Shown here: one piece after another, positions 43,087 to 52,429 of the stretch
How the letters are laid out: every line of letters begins with the position of its first letter
How positions within the stretch are numbered: the stretch's first letter is position 1
Assembly: GCA_018883545.1 (NCBI GenBank)
Contig: JAHLEH010000004.1
Location: 1-64,000, forward strand
Origin: Marixanthotalea marina
Lineage (GTDB): Bacteria > Bacteroidota > Bacteroidia > Flavobacteriales > Flavobacteriaceae
Direction of reading: 5' to 3'
DNA length: 64,000 nucleotides
Notes under the pieces: generated by a model
Database searches by the model: none
Told to the model about the DNA's origin: nothing
Seen by the model: only the letters and a program-made list of their open reading frames with translations
Translations under genes and position numbers: made by a program

Positions 43087-45339
43087 TTAATCGTCTTTTC
43101 TATCTTCTCTAGGTTTTCTATCATCACGACGGTTGTCTCGTCCACGATTGTCCCTACCTCTATTGTCGCGTCCACCACCTCTGTTATTATCTCTAGGCGG
43201 TCTAGCTACATAGCCTTCTGGTTTTGGCAAAATAGCTTTACGCGATACTTTTTCTTTGCGGGTTTTTGGGTCAACACCAAAGTATTTCACTTCAAAAACA
43301 TCGCCCATATTAACCACGTCGCTTACGTTCTCCGTACGCTCCCAAGCCAATTCGCTTACGTGTAATAATACCTCGTTTCCTGGTGCTTGGGTGTATTCTA
43401 CAACAGCACCAAAATCAAGCATTTTTATGACTTTAACCTCATATACATTACCAACTTCTGGTTTAAACATCAACGAATCTATTTTAGCTAATACCGCATT
43501 AATTCCATCTTGTCCTACACCTAATATTTCTACGATACCTTCTTCGGTAACAGGATCTTCGTTAATAACAATAGTTGTTCCTGTTTCTTTCTGTAATTCC
43601 TGAATAACTTTTCCACCAGGTCCAATTAATGCCCCAATAAATTCGTTAGGAATTCTTCTTGTTATCATTTTTGGTGCATGTGGTTTCACATCAGCATTTG
43701 GTTGCGCGATGGTTTCTACCAATTTTCCTAAAATATGTAAACGACCTGCTTGTGCTTGCATTAAGGCCTTTACCAAAATTTCATAAGAAAGTCCTTTTAC
43801 TTTAATATCCATTTGGCAAGCGGTGATACCATCTTCGGTTCCGGTTACTTTAAAGTCCATATCACCCAAATGATCTTCATCACCTAAAATATCACTTAAA
43901 ACAGCATACTTTCCAGTTTCGGTATCGGTAATTAAACCCATTGCAATACCAGAAACCGGTTTTTTAATGGGTACACCTGCATCCATAAGCGCCATTGTTC
44001 CGGCACAAACGGTTGCCATAGATGATGAACCGTTACTTTCTAATACTTCAGAAACCACTCTTACTGTATATGCATAATCTTCAGGCACCATACCTTTTAA
44101 GGCACGTTGCGCCAAATTACCATGACCAACCTCACGACGAGATGTACCTCTAATAGGTCTAGCCTCACCAGTTGAAAAAGGAGGGAAGTTATAATGTAAA
44201 TAGAAACGTTCTTCACCTTCAAAAGATGGCATGTCTATTTGGTTAGCTTCTCTTGAAGTTCCTAAAGTAACCGTGGCTAATGCTTGAGTTTCTCCCCTTG
44301 TAAAGATTGAAGAGCCATGTGTAGATGGCAAATAATCAACTTCACACCAAATCGGTCTAATATCCGTAGTTTTTCTACCGTCTAACCTTAAACCTTCATT
44401 TAGCGTTAAATCACGAACAGCGGCTTTTTCGGCTTTACTATAATATTTTGAAATTAAACCTCCAAAGTCTTCTAGTTCTTCTTCTGTGAAAGTGGCTTTA
44501 ATTTCTTCTTTTATTTCTGCAAATGCAGCACCTCTTTCATGTTTTGCCGAAGCAGATTTTGCAATAGCATATACTTTATCGTATGCCATATCGTGAATTT
44601 TCTTAGCCAAATCTTCATCTTCTCTTTCTGGCTCGTATTCACGTACTTCTTTTTTGCCAAAAGCTTCAGCTAATTTTACTTGAGCAGCACATTGTACCTT
44701 AATAGCATCATGAGCAAACTTAATGGCTTCAACCATTTCTTCTTCTGAAATCTCTTTCATTTCGCCTTCAACCATCATCACTGAATCTGCAGAAGCCCCA
44801 ATAACCATGTCAATATCAGATTCTAATAATTGAGCTTGCGTTGGATTAATTATAAATTCACCGTTTATACGACCAACTCTTACTTCAGATATAGGGGTTT
44901 CAAATGGCACATCACTTAACTGAATGGCAGCCGATGCTGCTAATCCAGCCATAGCATCAGGCATCACGTTCTCGTCATGAGACATTAACTGGATCATTAC
45001 TTGCGTTTCCGCATGATAATCTTTTGGGAATAACGGACGTAACACACGATCAACTAATCGCATGGTTAATACTTCACCATCACTAGGTCTAGCTTCTCTT
45101 TTAAAGAAACCACCTGGATAACGACCAGCAGCGGCAAATTTTTCGCGGTAATCAACAGTTAATGGTAAAAAATCAACATCACTTTGTTGGTAGTTTGAAA
45201 CAACGGTACATAATAACATGCATTTTCCAGATTGAACAACAACAGAACCATGAGCCTGTTTTGCTAATTTTCCGGTTTCGATGGAAATTGTACGTCCATC
45301 ACCAAGGTCTATGACCTCTCTAAAAACTTTTGGAATCAT
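43087..45339 (-). CDS. pnp: Polyribonucleotide nucleotidyltransferase (PNPase)
   Basis: PNPase degrades RNA from the 3' end using phosphate. This 750-aa protein has the full set of domains: two RNase PH domains (about 1-230 and 320-545, with [17 protein letters not shown] and a [16 protein letters not shown] segment in the second), a helical linker, a KH domain near 560-620 ([12 protein letters not shown]) and an S1 domain near 625-700 ([19 protein letters not shown]). It ends in a charged [10 protein letters not shown]-rich tail that may bind RNA. It lies downstream of rpsO, the common rpsO-pnp order, but a hairpin separates them. A C/A-only leader segment lies 50-80 bases upstream. Confidence 0.97.
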   Translation of the reverse strand: MIPKVFREVIDLGDGRTISIETGKLAKQAHGSVVVQSGKCMLLCTVVSNYQQSDVDFLPLTVDYREKFAAAGRYPGGFFKREARPSDGEVLTMRLVDRVLRPLFPKDYHAETQVMIQLMSHDENVMPDAMAGLAASAAIQLSDVPFETPISEVRVGRINGEFIINPTQAQLLESDIDMVIGASADSVMMVEGEMKEISEEEMVEAIKFAHDAIKVQCAAQVKLAEAFGKKEVREYEPEREDEDLAKKIHDMAYDKVYAIAKSASAKHERGAAFAEIKEEIKATFTEEELEDFGGLISKYYSKAEKAAVRDLTLNEGLRLDGRKTTDIRPIWCEVDYLPSTHGSSIFTRGETQALATVTLGTSREANQIDMPSFEGEERFYLHYNFPPFSTGEARPIRGTSRREVGHGNLAQRALKGMVPEDYAYTVRVVSEVLESNGSSSMATVCAGTMALMDAGVPIKKPVSGIAMGLITDTETGKYAVLSDILGDEDHLGDMDFKVTGTEDGITACQMDIKVKGLSYEILVKALMQAQAGRLHILGKLVETIAQPNADVKPHAPKMITRRIPNEFIGALIGPGGKVIQELQKETGTTIVINEDPVTEEGIVEILGVGQDGINAVLAKIDSLMFKPEVGNVYEVKVIKMLDFGAVVEYTQAPGNEVLLHVSELAWERTENVSDVVNMGDVFEVKYFGVDPKTRKEKVSRKAILPKPEGYVARPPRDNNRGGGRDNRGRDNRGRDNRRDDRKPREDRKDD

Positions 45340-45390
45340 AAATTTTAATTCTAATTAAACAATGGTCTCCGCCTAAACTGGACGGACAGG

Positions 45391-45422
45391 GTTGTGTTGT
45401 TGTGTGTAGTTGTTGTGTGTTG
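45391..45422 (-). promoter_or_regulatory. C/A-only segment upstream of pnp
   Basis: On the minus strand 32 consecutive bases contain only C and A, in near-repeats of ACAACAAC and ACACACAAC. Such a stretch stays single-stranded in RNA. It sits 52 bases before the pnp start and is followed by a GC-rich segment, so it may be part of a regulatory leader. Confidence 0.4.
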
Positions 45423-45495
45423 ACCAATGAAAAACTATGAATAGCTTCTTATTTGCGAATTTTTATACTCTCTCGTTAGAGTCTCATAAAACAAA

Positions 45496-45517
45496 AAAGA
45501 GGCATAAAAGCCTCTTT
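45496..45517 (-). terminator. Hairpin terminator after rpsO
   Basis: An 8-bp stem AAAGAGGC / GCCTCTTT with a 6-base loop begins 8 bases after the rpsO stop codon and has an A-run on its left, giving a U-run on the minus strand. Confidence 0.85.
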
Positions 45518-45524
45518 ACTGTGA

Positions 45525-45794
45525 TTATTTTCTTAATCCTAATTCTTTAACAATAGCACGGTATCTTAAGATATCTTTCTTAGCTAAATAATCTAATAAA
45601 GATCTACGTTTACCTACTAGTTTTACCAAAGAACGCTCGGTATTAAAATCTTTACGATTTCTTTTTAAGTGTTCTGTAAGGTGATTAATTCTGTGAGTGA
45701 ATAACGCAATTTGTCCTTCAGCAGAACCTGTATCGGTTTTTCCTTTGCCGTGTTTTGCGAAAATTTCCTCTTTTACTTCTTTTGCTAAATACAT
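45525..45794 (-). CDS. rpsO: 30S ribosomal protein S15
   Basis: S15 binds 16S rRNA early in 30S assembly at the three-way junction of the central domain. From the ATG at 45794 the protein is 89 aa, the family length. It shows DTGSAEGQIALFTHRINHLTEHLK, the rRNA-contacting RSLVKLVGKRRSLLDYL helix and the C-terminal YRAIVKELGLRK. A longer upstream frame from 45851 is rejected because it starts at about the promoter. S15 represses its own translation in several phyla by binding its mRNA leader; here a 5' hairpin (45825-45845) is a candidate for such control. Confidence 0.97.
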   Translation of the reverse strand: MYLAKEVKEEIFAKHGKGKTDTGSAEGQIALFTHRINHLTEHLKRNRKDFNTERSLVKLVGKRRSLLDYLAKKDILRYRAIVKELGLRK

Positions 45795-45824
45795 GCTAAT
45801 ATTATTGTAAATGATTTTTATGTA

Positions 45825-45845
45825 CTCGAAAGGCTTTCTTTCGAG
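45825..45845 (-). promoter_or_regulatory. Hairpin at the 5' end of the rpsO leader
   Basis: CTCGAAAG (45825-45832) pairs with CTTTCGAG (45838-45845) over 8 bp, with a 5-base loop. Given the -7 element at 45849-45856, transcription should start at about 45843, so the hairpin forms at the very 5' end of the rpsO mRNA. It may protect the RNA or be an S15 autoregulatory site. Confidence 0.5.
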
Positions 45846-45848
45846 CGG

Positions 45849-45856
45849 CAAATATA
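45849..45856 (-). promoter_or_regulatory. Bacteroidetes promoter for rpsO
   Basis: TATATTTG on the minus strand fits the -7 consensus. It lies 54 bases before the rpsO ATG, giving one of the longest leaders among the promoters recognised in the window. Confidence 0.65.
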
Positions 45857-45895
45857 GTGATTTTTAATAATATGCAAGTTTGTTTTAAACAAAAA

Positions 45896-45918
45896 GGCTT
45901 GATAAAATTTATCAAGCC
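45896..45918 (-). terminator. Hairpin terminator after accD
   Basis: An 11-bp stem around position 45907 (GGCTTGATAAA with its complement) begins 24 bases after the accD stop. The preceding A-run yields a U-run on the minus strand. Confidence 0.85.
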
Positions 45919-45941
45919 AAATATTTTAAACTTTTTGGTTT

Positions 45942-46799
45942 CTAAGCCCTTAAAGGCTGATTTAAAATCAGATCTAAATACTGATTGATTTTATTTTTAA
46001 GTTCTTTTCTAGGTGTGATAAAATCTAGGAAACCGTGCTCTAATAAAAATTCAGCAGTTTGAAACCCTTCGGGCAATTCTTTTCCTGTAGTATCTTTTAC
46101 AACACGTGGCCCCGCAAACCCAATTAAAGCGCCTGGCTCGGCAATATTAATATCACCTAGCATAGCGAACGAAGCTGTGGTTCCTCCTGTAGTTGGATCG
46201 GTACACAGCGAAATATAAGGAATACCAGCATCCGCCAATTGAGCCAATTTTGCCGAGGTTTTAGCTAACTGCATTAGTGAAAACGCAGCTTCCATCATTC
46301 TGGCGCCACCAGATTTAGATATAACCAACAAAGGCACTTTCTTTTTTAATGAATAGTCTGCAGCACGTGCAATTTTTTCACCTACAACACTTCCCATAGA
46401 ACCACCAATAAACGCGAAGTCCATACAGGCTACAACCAGATCCTTACCTTTAGATTTTCCAACGCCTACACGAACAGCATCTTTAAGTTTTGTCTTTTCT
46501 TGAGCTGCTTTTAAACGATCGGGATATTTTTTTGTGTCGACAAATTTTAAAGGGTCTTTAGATTCTAAATTAGCATCAAGCTCTTTAAATTTATTGTCAT
46601 CAAAAAGGATTTCGAAATATTCCTGACTTCCAATACGGACATGATAACCATCTTCTGGACTTACATAAAAGTTTTTTTCCAGTTCGTCTGCATCAACAAT
46701 CTTGCCTGTGGGAGATTTGTACCAAAGTCCTTTAGGAGTGTCTTTTTTTTCTTCGGTGGTGGTAGTTATACCTTTTGTTTTTCTTTTAAACCAAGACAT
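45942..46799 (-). CDS. accD: Acetyl-CoA carboxylase carboxyltransferase subunit beta
   Basis: AccD with AccA transfers the carboxyl group from biotin to acetyl-CoA, the first step of fatty-acid synthesis. This 285-aa protein has the crotonase-like carboxyltransferase fold: [21 protein letters not shown] near 126-146, [15 protein letters not shown] near 164-178, [18 protein letters not shown] near 201-218 and IGFAGPRVV near 228-236, which holds the oxyanion loop. The N-terminal zinc-ribbon cysteines of the E. coli enzyme are absent; the first 60 residues contain no Cys ([11 protein letters not shown] aligns with that region). The same loss is seen in other flavobacterial AccD proteins. The gene is preceded by fbaA on the same strand. 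Confidence 0.95.
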   Translation of the reverse strand: MSWFKRKTKGITTTTEEKKDTPKGLWYKSPTGKIVDADELEKNFYVSPEDGYHVRIGSQEYFEILFDDNKFKELDANLESKDPLKFVDTKKYPDRLKAAQEKTKLKDAVRVGVGKSKGKDLVVACMDFAFIGGSMGSVVGEKIARAADYSLKKKVPLLVISKSGGARMMEAAFSLMQLAKTSAKLAQLADAGIPYISLCTDPTTGGTTASFAMLGDINIAEPGALIGFAGPRVVKDTTGKELPEGFQTAEFLLEHGFLDFITPRKELKNKINQYLDLILNQPLRA

Positions 46800-46905
46800 A
46801 AAATACGATTTACTATTATCAGTTCTTTATCTAAAACACATCTAGCAGTGCTTAGATTGAGGCATTTTTTAAATCTTTTAAAGTAAGTGATTTTAAAAAG
46901 CCTGA

Positions 46906-46938
46906 CCACAAAATTAAGGGTTTATTTTAATTTTGTGG
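46906..46938 (-). terminator. Hairpin terminator after fbaA
   Basis: A 12-bp perfect stem (46906-46917 with 46927-46938, 9-base loop) lies 17 bases after the fbaA stop codon. It is AT-rich apart from the CCAC/GTGG base, so strength is moderate. Confidence 0.7.
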
Positions 46939-46954
46939 CAAAGCAATCGTAATT

Positions 46955-48022
46955 TTATAATGTGTTAACGTTGTTAAGGTCTGCAAAGGCTTGTTTTAGG
47001 CGCTCTACAAAAGTTACTTCACCAGCGCGTAACCATACTCGTGGGTCGTAATGTTTTTTGTTTGGAGAGTCTTCTCCATCAGGGTTGCCTATCTGAGATT
47101 GTAAGTAATCTTTTTTATCGCTCATGTAGTCTCTAATACCCGTCATAAACGCATATTGTAAATCGGTATCGATATTCATTTTTATAACGCCATAGCTAAT
47201 ACCTTCACGGATTTCTTCAACAGAAGAACCAGAACCACCGTGGAAAACAAAGTCTATATGGTTATGACCTACACCAAATTTTTTCGACACATATTCTTGT
47301 GAATTCTTTAAAATCTTAGGTGTTAGCTTAACATTTCCTGGTTTGTAAACACCGTGTACGTTTCCAAAAGCTGCAGCAATAGTAAACTGACTACTTACTT
47401 TACTCAATTCTTCGTAAGCATAAGCCACTTCTTCTGGCTGGGTGTACAATTTAGAATCATCAACATCGGTATTATCTACACCATCTTCTTCACCTCCAGT
47501 TACCCCTAATTCTATTTCTAATGTCATGCCCATTTTACTCATTCTTGCCAAATACTGCTTACATATTTCGATGTTTTCTTCTATTGGCTCTTCAGATAAG
47601 TCAATCATATGGGAACTGAAAAGTGGTTTTCCAGTTTCTGCAAAATGCTTTTCACTCGCGTCTAGCATACCATCAATCCAAGGCAATAATTTTTTGGCAC
47701 AGTGGTCTGTATGTAAAATCACTGGGACTCCATAAGATTCAGCCATAATATGAACGTGTTTAGCACCAGCAACAGCACCAGCAATAGCTGCTTTTTGACC
47801 GTCATTGCTTAAACCCTTTCCTGCATTAAATTGTGCACCTCCATTTGAAAATTGAATAATTACCGGAGCGCTTAATGCTTTAGCAGTTTCTAACACGCCG
47901 TTAATGGTATTAGAACCAATTACATTTACTGCTGGTAAAGCATACCCTTTTTCCTTAGCATGCTTGAATATATTTTGAACTTCGCTACCAGTGGCAACGC
48001 CTGGTTTTATATTATGTCCCAT
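46955..48022 (-). CDS. fbaA: Class II fructose-bisphosphate aldolase
   Basis: This zinc-dependent aldolase cleaves fructose-1,6-bisphosphate in glycolysis and forms it in gluconeogenesis. At 355 aa it belongs to the long class IIA (FbaA) type. It has PVILHTDHCAKKLLPW near 104-119, with the zinc-binding His and catalytic Asp, MTLEIELGVTGGEEDG near 172-187, FGNVHGVYKPGN near 221-232 with a zinc His, and HIDFVFHGGSGS near 259-270, where the third zinc His and phosphate-binding Gly/Ser lie. A TACTTTTG -7 element at 48051-48058 gives a short leader. Confidence 0.96.
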   Translation of the reverse strand: MGHNIKPGVATGSEVQNIFKHAKEKGYALPAVNVIGSNTINGVLETAKALSAPVIIQFSNGGAQFNAGKGLSNDGQKAAIAGAVAGAKHVHIMAESYGVPVILHTDHCAKKLLPWIDGMLDASEKHFAETGKPLFSSHMIDLSEEPIEENIEICKQYLARMSKMGMTLEIELGVTGGEEDGVDNTDVDDSKLYTQPEEVAYAYEELSKVSSQFTIAAAFGNVHGVYKPGNVKLTPKILKNSQEYVSKKFGVGHNHIDFVFHGGSGSSVEEIREGISYGVIKMNIDTDLQYAFMTGIRDYMSDKKDYLQSQIGNPDGEDSPNKKHYDPRVWLRAGEVTFVERLKQAFADLNNVNTL

Positions 48023-48050
48023 TTTTTCTTGATTTGATTAAAATTTGTTT

Positions 48051-48058
48051 CAAAAGTA
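48051..48058 (-). promoter_or_regulatory. Bacteroidetes promoter for fbaA
   Basis: TACTTTTG on the minus strand, 28 bases before the fbaA start codon, fits the -7 consensus. Confidence 0.55.
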
Positions 48059-48151
48059 ATCAATTTTTAAATAAATAATCTTGAAATCGCCTTATGAAAA
48101 CCTTAAAACCAACCGAAAACGTTATAGTACAGACACTTAGTTTAAGATTAA

Positions 48152-50749
48152 CTAGAAAGGGTAGTTGATACCCACATTATAAACCGCATTCTTGAAATTG
48201 TAATCTTTAAACCATCGGGAACCATCGGGATAAGAAGGATCGTATGTTTTAAAACCAACATCAAACCTAAAAACAAAAAAACTGAAGTCGTAACGTAAAC
48301 CAAGACCAGACCCAATGGCTATATCCTTTAAAGAATTAAACCCTTTAAATGTTGCGCCTTCTGTTGTAACATTGTCTAAAACGTTCCAAATATTACCTGT
48401 ATCTATAAAAGCCGCTCCATTTAAATTTTCAAAAAGATTAAAACGCTGCTCTACACTAAACGCAAATTTTAAATTGGCCTCGTTAAACTCATTTAAGGTC
48501 TGGGAGCTTCCTGGCCCTAAATTATAAGCTGTCCAAGCTCTATTGTCATTTGGCCCTCCTGCAAAGAAACTTTTAGAAAACGGAATACTATTTGAATTCC
48601 CGTAAGGAATAGCTATACCTAAAAAACTTCTAATGGCCAGTACATTTTTTTTACCTAGATCCCAGTGTTTTATATAATCAAATTCTGTTTTCACATATTG
48701 CGAATAGGCAACATTAAAAATTTCATACCGACCATTTTCATTTTTATCCAAGCCTAAAAGTTTTGAAGCATTAGATAGTAAGTTACCTGCCAATTCGAAC
48801 TTAAACCTGAAAATGGAAAAATCTTCATCAAACAAATTCGTACGCTCGTCATTCACCAAACTAAAACTTGAAGAAAAAATAAGGTTGTTCTCGGTAAGCC
48901 TATTTTTACGCTCACTAATATTACTTACTGTTCTTAATTGGTCATCTGAAATCTCACTAGGTGTCGGCGTACTTAACGCATAGTTTATAAAATCGTCTGT
49001 TCCTTCTGGAATCACTAAATCGTTACCAGGGTCTGCACTTATATAATTAATATCTTTTGCTGTCTCATTCAATAAATTATATGAGTTTTTATAAACATTA
49101 AAATACCTATCGGCATTAAGATTTCTTATATACTGAACATTAAAAACATCTAACTTATCAGTAACTTTTGGAGACGGTCGCCAATTGAAACTGAAAATAC
49201 CATTAAAAGTTTGTTTATCCAGACCTATATTGGTTTGCCCTGAAGTTGACAAACTAATCCTTGTATTGGGCGACATGTATTTGGGCACAATGCCTTCTGT
49301 GTAAAAAGGTGAGAAAAACCTAGGTATGGTAAGCCTTAGGTCTAAACCATACTCATTAATATCGAAAAAGGGGTCGCCAATACTGTTTTGTTCTTTTGAA
49401 GCGCCTTTTGAGGAGCCTATCGAACCAAACGCTGATATTTCGAAGGTTTCTGCGCCATTAAATATATTTCTAATAATTAAACTGGGGCTCAATGAAAAGC
49501 CAACAGCCTGTATGTTACTTTGCGATACTTCGGTACTAAAACCCAAACTGAATTTTTTTAACGGAGTCAGTTTAATAATACTGGTAAGTGTATTATCCGA
49601 ATTCACCTCATATTCTATATTTGGGTATTTAAACGTACGAAGTTCATTTAAATAGCTGTAAGTTCGGGTTCTATCTAAATCCCTATAAATCTCACCCCTG
49701 GAAATAAATACGGCATCTGTTAGTGCTTTAGGGCGGTAACGCATTTTACCATAACTGAAAATTTTATAACTATTATAAGATATCGAATCTTGAGGCTTTG
49801 CAGTATTTTCATTTTCAAAAGTGTAATCGGTATATATTTTTACCTCATCAATTTTGTAAACCTTAAAAGGTTCTCTAATGGTCGTATCTTGATCCCGAAT
49901 TGCCCTATCTTGAATTTGGAGCGCCACATTTACTTTTTTGTTGGTACCAATGGTATCTATTTCCATAGTAATATACTCTTGGTTAAAATGGTACAGTCCC
50001 ATATTGCGCAGCTCATTTGAAATTCGGCTACGTTCCTGCTCAAAATTTGTTGTTTTATACTGTTCTCCTTTTTTTATAAGCGAATTTTGCTTTATGGACT
50101 TATTATAAAGCGTATCTATAATAGGCGTAGCAATTCTTTGGGTAATAGAATCTATAATAAAAGCGTTACCTGTTTCCACATGGTATTCCACACTGGATTT
50201 TTTATCGTCCCTCCTTTCAATATCATAGGTAGCCTCTACATCAAACCAACCATTGTTAATATGATAGTCCTCTAAACGTTTTATAGATTTCTTAGTTTGT
50301 TCTTCATCTAAGATTACCGGTGCCTCTCCTGTTTTTTTTAACCATTCATTAAAAGCTATTCTATTTTGAATGTATTTATCCAGTTGCTTTTTAGAATAAA
50401 AGTTTTCTAAATGTTCTTTTTTCTTTGGCCTTTTGTTGATATTGGCATTTATAATGGAATCGATATTAGGTCTGGCCAAATTATATAGTTCCAAACGCAA
50501 AGGAAAACCCAATATTTTTTGGTTTGGTTGCTGGTATAGTAAATTGTCTATTGTTTCCCTTTTATCTTTTTTGCCATTAACAAAAATGGTGTTTTCGGTA
50601 AGTAAATAATCCGTATCAGCCACTCTTTTTACACTGCTACACGAAGCTGCGAGAATTACAGTTAAAACCAATAGTATTTTTGAGAGCTGATTTTTCAAAT
50701 GCTTTTTTAAAAAAATTTTAATTACGGGTTTAATTGTGAAACCTAGCAA
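48152..50749 (-). CDS. tamL: TamL, Omp85-family outer-membrane lipoprotein
   Basis: TamL is the Bacteroidetes lipoprotein form of the BamA/TamA outer-membrane assembly proteins and works with TamB. This 865-aa protein has a lipoprotein signal ending near AASC (about residue 36), a periplasmic part with POTRA-like domains (about 40-380, including YLLTENTIFVNGKKD, EEQTKKSIKRLEDYHINNGWFDVEA and a later YSYLNELRTFKYPN), and a C-terminal 16-strand barrel from about 400 to the end. The barrel contains the SFFAGGPNDNRAWTAYNLGPG loop-6 region, with the RGW/RAW signature near 727. The final residue is Phe, as in barrel proteins. It diverges from an RNA methyltransferase gene, a pairing common in Flavobacteriaceae. 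Confidence 0.9.
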   Translation of the reverse strand: MLGFTIKPVIKIFLKKHLKNQLSKILLVLTVILAASCSSVKRVADTDYLLTENTIFVNGKKDKRETIDNLLYQQPNQKILGFPLRLELYNLARPNIDSIINANINKRPKKKEHLENFYSKKQLDKYIQNRIAFNEWLKKTGEAPVILDEEQTKKSIKRLEDYHINNGWFDVEATYDIERRDDKKSSVEYHVETGNAFIIDSITQRIATPIIDTLYNKSIKQNSLIKKGEQYKTTNFEQERSRISNELRNMGLYHFNQEYITMEIDTIGTNKKVNVALQIQDRAIRDQDTTIREPFKVYKIDEVKIYTDYTFENENTAKPQDSISYNSYKIFSYGKMRYRPKALTDAVFISRGEIYRDLDRTRTYSYLNELRTFKYPNIEYEVNSDNTLTSIIKLTPLKKFSLGFSTEVSQSNIQAVGFSLSPSLIIRNIFNGAETFEISAFGSIGSSKGASKEQNSIGDPFFDINEYGLDLRLTIPRFFSPFYTEGIVPKYMSPNTRISLSTSGQTNIGLDKQTFNGIFSFNWRPSPKVTDKLDVFNVQYIRNLNADRYFNVYKNSYNLLNETAKDINYISADPGNDLVIPEGTDDFINYALSTPTPSEISDDQLRTVSNISERKNRLTENNLIFSSSFSLVNDERTNLFDEDFSIFRFKFELAGNLLSNASKLLGLDKNENGRYEIFNVAYSQYVKTEFDYIKHWDLGKKNVLAIRSFLGIAIPYGNSNSIPFSKSFFAGGPNDNRAWTAYNLGPGSSQTLNEFNEANLKFAFSVEQRFNLFENLNGAAFIDTGNIWNVLDNVTTEGATFKGFNSLKDIAIGSGLGLRYDFSFFVFRFDVGFKTYDPSYPDGSRWFKDYNFKNAVYNVGINYPF

Positions 50750-50773
50750 TAGAGAATATTACTTATTTGGATT

Positions 50774-50781
50774 CAAAAATA
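50774..50781 (-). promoter_or_regulatory. Bacteroidetes promoter for tamL
   Basis: TATTTTTG on the minus strand, 24 bases before the tamL start codon, fits the -7 consensus. Confidence 0.6.
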
Positions 50782-50925
50782 CTAATATTTCACCTGTTTG
50801 TTTCTATGTTTCTTAAAATTGTAAATACCTTTAAATAATAACCGTTTTTTGTTTCCGCTTATTTTATAATTGGACGGTTTCAACCTGAATAAATCTAAAT
50901 AAACAAACCTTTACAAGTGTTTCCT

Positions 50926-50933
50926 TATTTTTG
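50926..50933 (+). promoter_or_regulatory. Bacteroidetes promoter for the RNA methyltransferase gene
   Basis: TATTTTTG on the plus strand, 30 bases before the start codon at 50964, fits the -7 consensus. Confidence 0.6.
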
Positions 50934-50963
50934 TTTTCTTTATAATCTAAAACATTATCTGTC

Positions 50964-51695
50964 GTGGCAACATCTCTGTCTAAAAACCAAATAAAACTAA
51001 TAGCCAGTTTAAAACAAAAAAAGTACAGGCAATTGCACGGCCTTTTTATTGCAGAAGGCATTAAAACAATAAAAGAATTATTAGACTCTAATTTTGCAAT
51101 TCATACCTTGTTCACTACAGAAAGCTTCAATATTGATGCCAAAAAAGAACAAATCATAAGCGAAAAAGAACTCAAGCAAATCAGTTTCTTAAAAACACCT
51201 AACAAAGCCTTAGCCCTTTTTCATATTCCAAAACCAAAAGCGATAGATACAGCCCAACTTATTATTGCACTAGACGATGTAAGAGACCCCGGTAACTTAG
51301 GCACGATTATAAGGCTGTGCGATTGGTTTGGCATTAACAACCTTATTTGCAGCCTTGAAACGGTTGATTGCTTTAACCCCAAAGTAATTCAAGCAACCAT
51401 GGGCTCAATTACAAGAGTAAATATTAATTATGTTGATTTACCAACTTTTTTAAAGGATTCAAAATCGCCTGTTTTTGGCGCTTTCATGGACGGTGAAAAC
51501 GTTTATAATAAAAACTTACCCACAAAAGGTGTTTTAGTTATGGGTAATGAAGCCAATGGCATTTCAAAAAATACAGAAGCTTTGGTTACCGAAAAAATAG
51601 CCATTCCCCGCTTTGGAGCCATTCAAGCCACCGAAAGTTTAAATGTGGCAACTGCCACAGCCATTTTGTTAAGTGAGTTTAAAAGGTCTATTTAA
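50964..51695 (+). CDS. TrmH/SpoU-family RNA methyltransferase
   Basis: This 243-aa protein of the SPOUT superfamily methylates a ribose 2'-OH in tRNA or 23S rRNA using SAM. The N-terminal region (about 1-90) is an L30e-like substrate-binding domain with the LKQKKYRQLHGLFIAEGIKTI start. The trefoil-knot domain follows with its three motifs: ALDDVRDPGNLGTIIRLCDWFG near 96-117, GVLVMGNEANGIS near 190-202 and IPRFGAIQATESLNVATATAI near 215-235. The N-terminal domain points to the RlmB/TrmH-like group, but the target base cannot be named. It converges with porT, leaving one base between stops. Confidence 0.92.
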   Translation: MATSLSKNQIKLIASLKQKKYRQLHGLFIAEGIKTIKELLDSNFAIHTLFTTESFNIDAKKEQIISEKELKQISFLKTPNKALALFHIPKPKAIDTAQLIIALDDVRDPGNLGTIIRLCDWFGINNLICSLETVDCFNPKVIQATMGSITRVNINYVDLPTFLKDSKSPVFGAFMDGENVYNKNLPTKGVLVMGNEANGISKNTEALVTEKIAIPRFGAIQATESLNVATATAILLSEFKRSI

Positions 51696-51696
51696 T

Positions 51697-52425
51697 TTAC
51701 TGAAAAGTAAAGTTAATTAAAAGCGCCCTGGTTTGCATGCTTTCAATATTACTGGTCCAAGGACTATTAGGATCTCTATCTGGCACCAATTCATTTTTCA
51801 TGCTAAATATTCCGCGAATTGATGGCGTGAATTTAAAATTGTATAAATAAAAATCGATTCCGAAGCCCACCTCATAAAATAAATTGTTTTTCTTCAACCT
51901 AAATTGCCCGTTACTGTTATCGTCCGGATTATTTTCGTTACTGGAAAGGTTTAGCGCTGTAGAAATACCGCCCACCACAAAGGGTTTAAAATTATTAATA
52001 CGCTTGGTTGAAAATTTTACAAGTAACGGCAAATGGATATAGGTAGATTTAACTTCACGTGTTAAGTCAGAACTTCTGGAAGGCCCACCGGGAAAATGCG
52101 TTTGACTATAATATAACTCTCTAGCCGTGATGAACAACCCTGGTTCGATTCTTAAATCGATGTAATCGTTAATACGCATGTTTCCTATAAGCCCTACATT
52201 AAAACCTGTGCTTCTTTTTACGTAAATATCCCTTAAATCATTTTTATAGTCAAAATTGAAATCGTATTGGCTAAACCCTAAAAAATAGCCCCATCGCAAT
52301 AATTTATAATCTGTAGAGCCCCTTCCTTGATTCGCATCATAAGTCACTTTTTCCTTTCTAAAAAGCTGTGCATTAGAAGTCTGAATTAGGAACAAAAATG
52401 AAAAAAGTACAAAAAAGTGCTTCAT
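51697..52425 (-). CDS. porT: Type IX secretion system protein PorT
   Basis: PorT is an outer-membrane-associated barrel protein required for type IX secretion (first described in Porphyromonas gingivalis). From the ATG at 52425 the protein is 242 aa with a signal peptide (KHFFVLFSFLFLIQTSNAQ); the upstream frame start at 52446 would overlap ubiE and add a non-signal stretch. Typical segments are LLRWGYFLGFSQYDFNF near 41-57, YVKRSTGFNVGLIGNMRI, LRIEPGLFITARELYY, STYIHLPLLVKFSTKR and YEVGFGIDFYLYNFKFTPSIRGIFSM. The position next to ubiE is conserved in Flavobacteriaceae. It works with the plug protein at the right edge of this window. Confidence 0.9.
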   Translation of the reverse strand: MKHFFVLFSFLFLIQTSNAQLFRKEKVTYDANQGRGSTDYKLLRWGYFLGFSQYDFNFDYKNDLRDIYVKRSTGFNVGLIGNMRINDYIDLRIEPGLFITARELYYSQTHFPGGPSRSSDLTREVKSTYIHLPLLVKFSTKRINNFKPFVVGGISTALNLSSNENNPDDNSNGQFRLKKNNLFYEVGFGIDFYLYNFKFTPSIRGIFSMKNELVPDRDPNSPWTSNIESMQTRALLINFTFQ

Positions 52426-52429
52426 AAAA

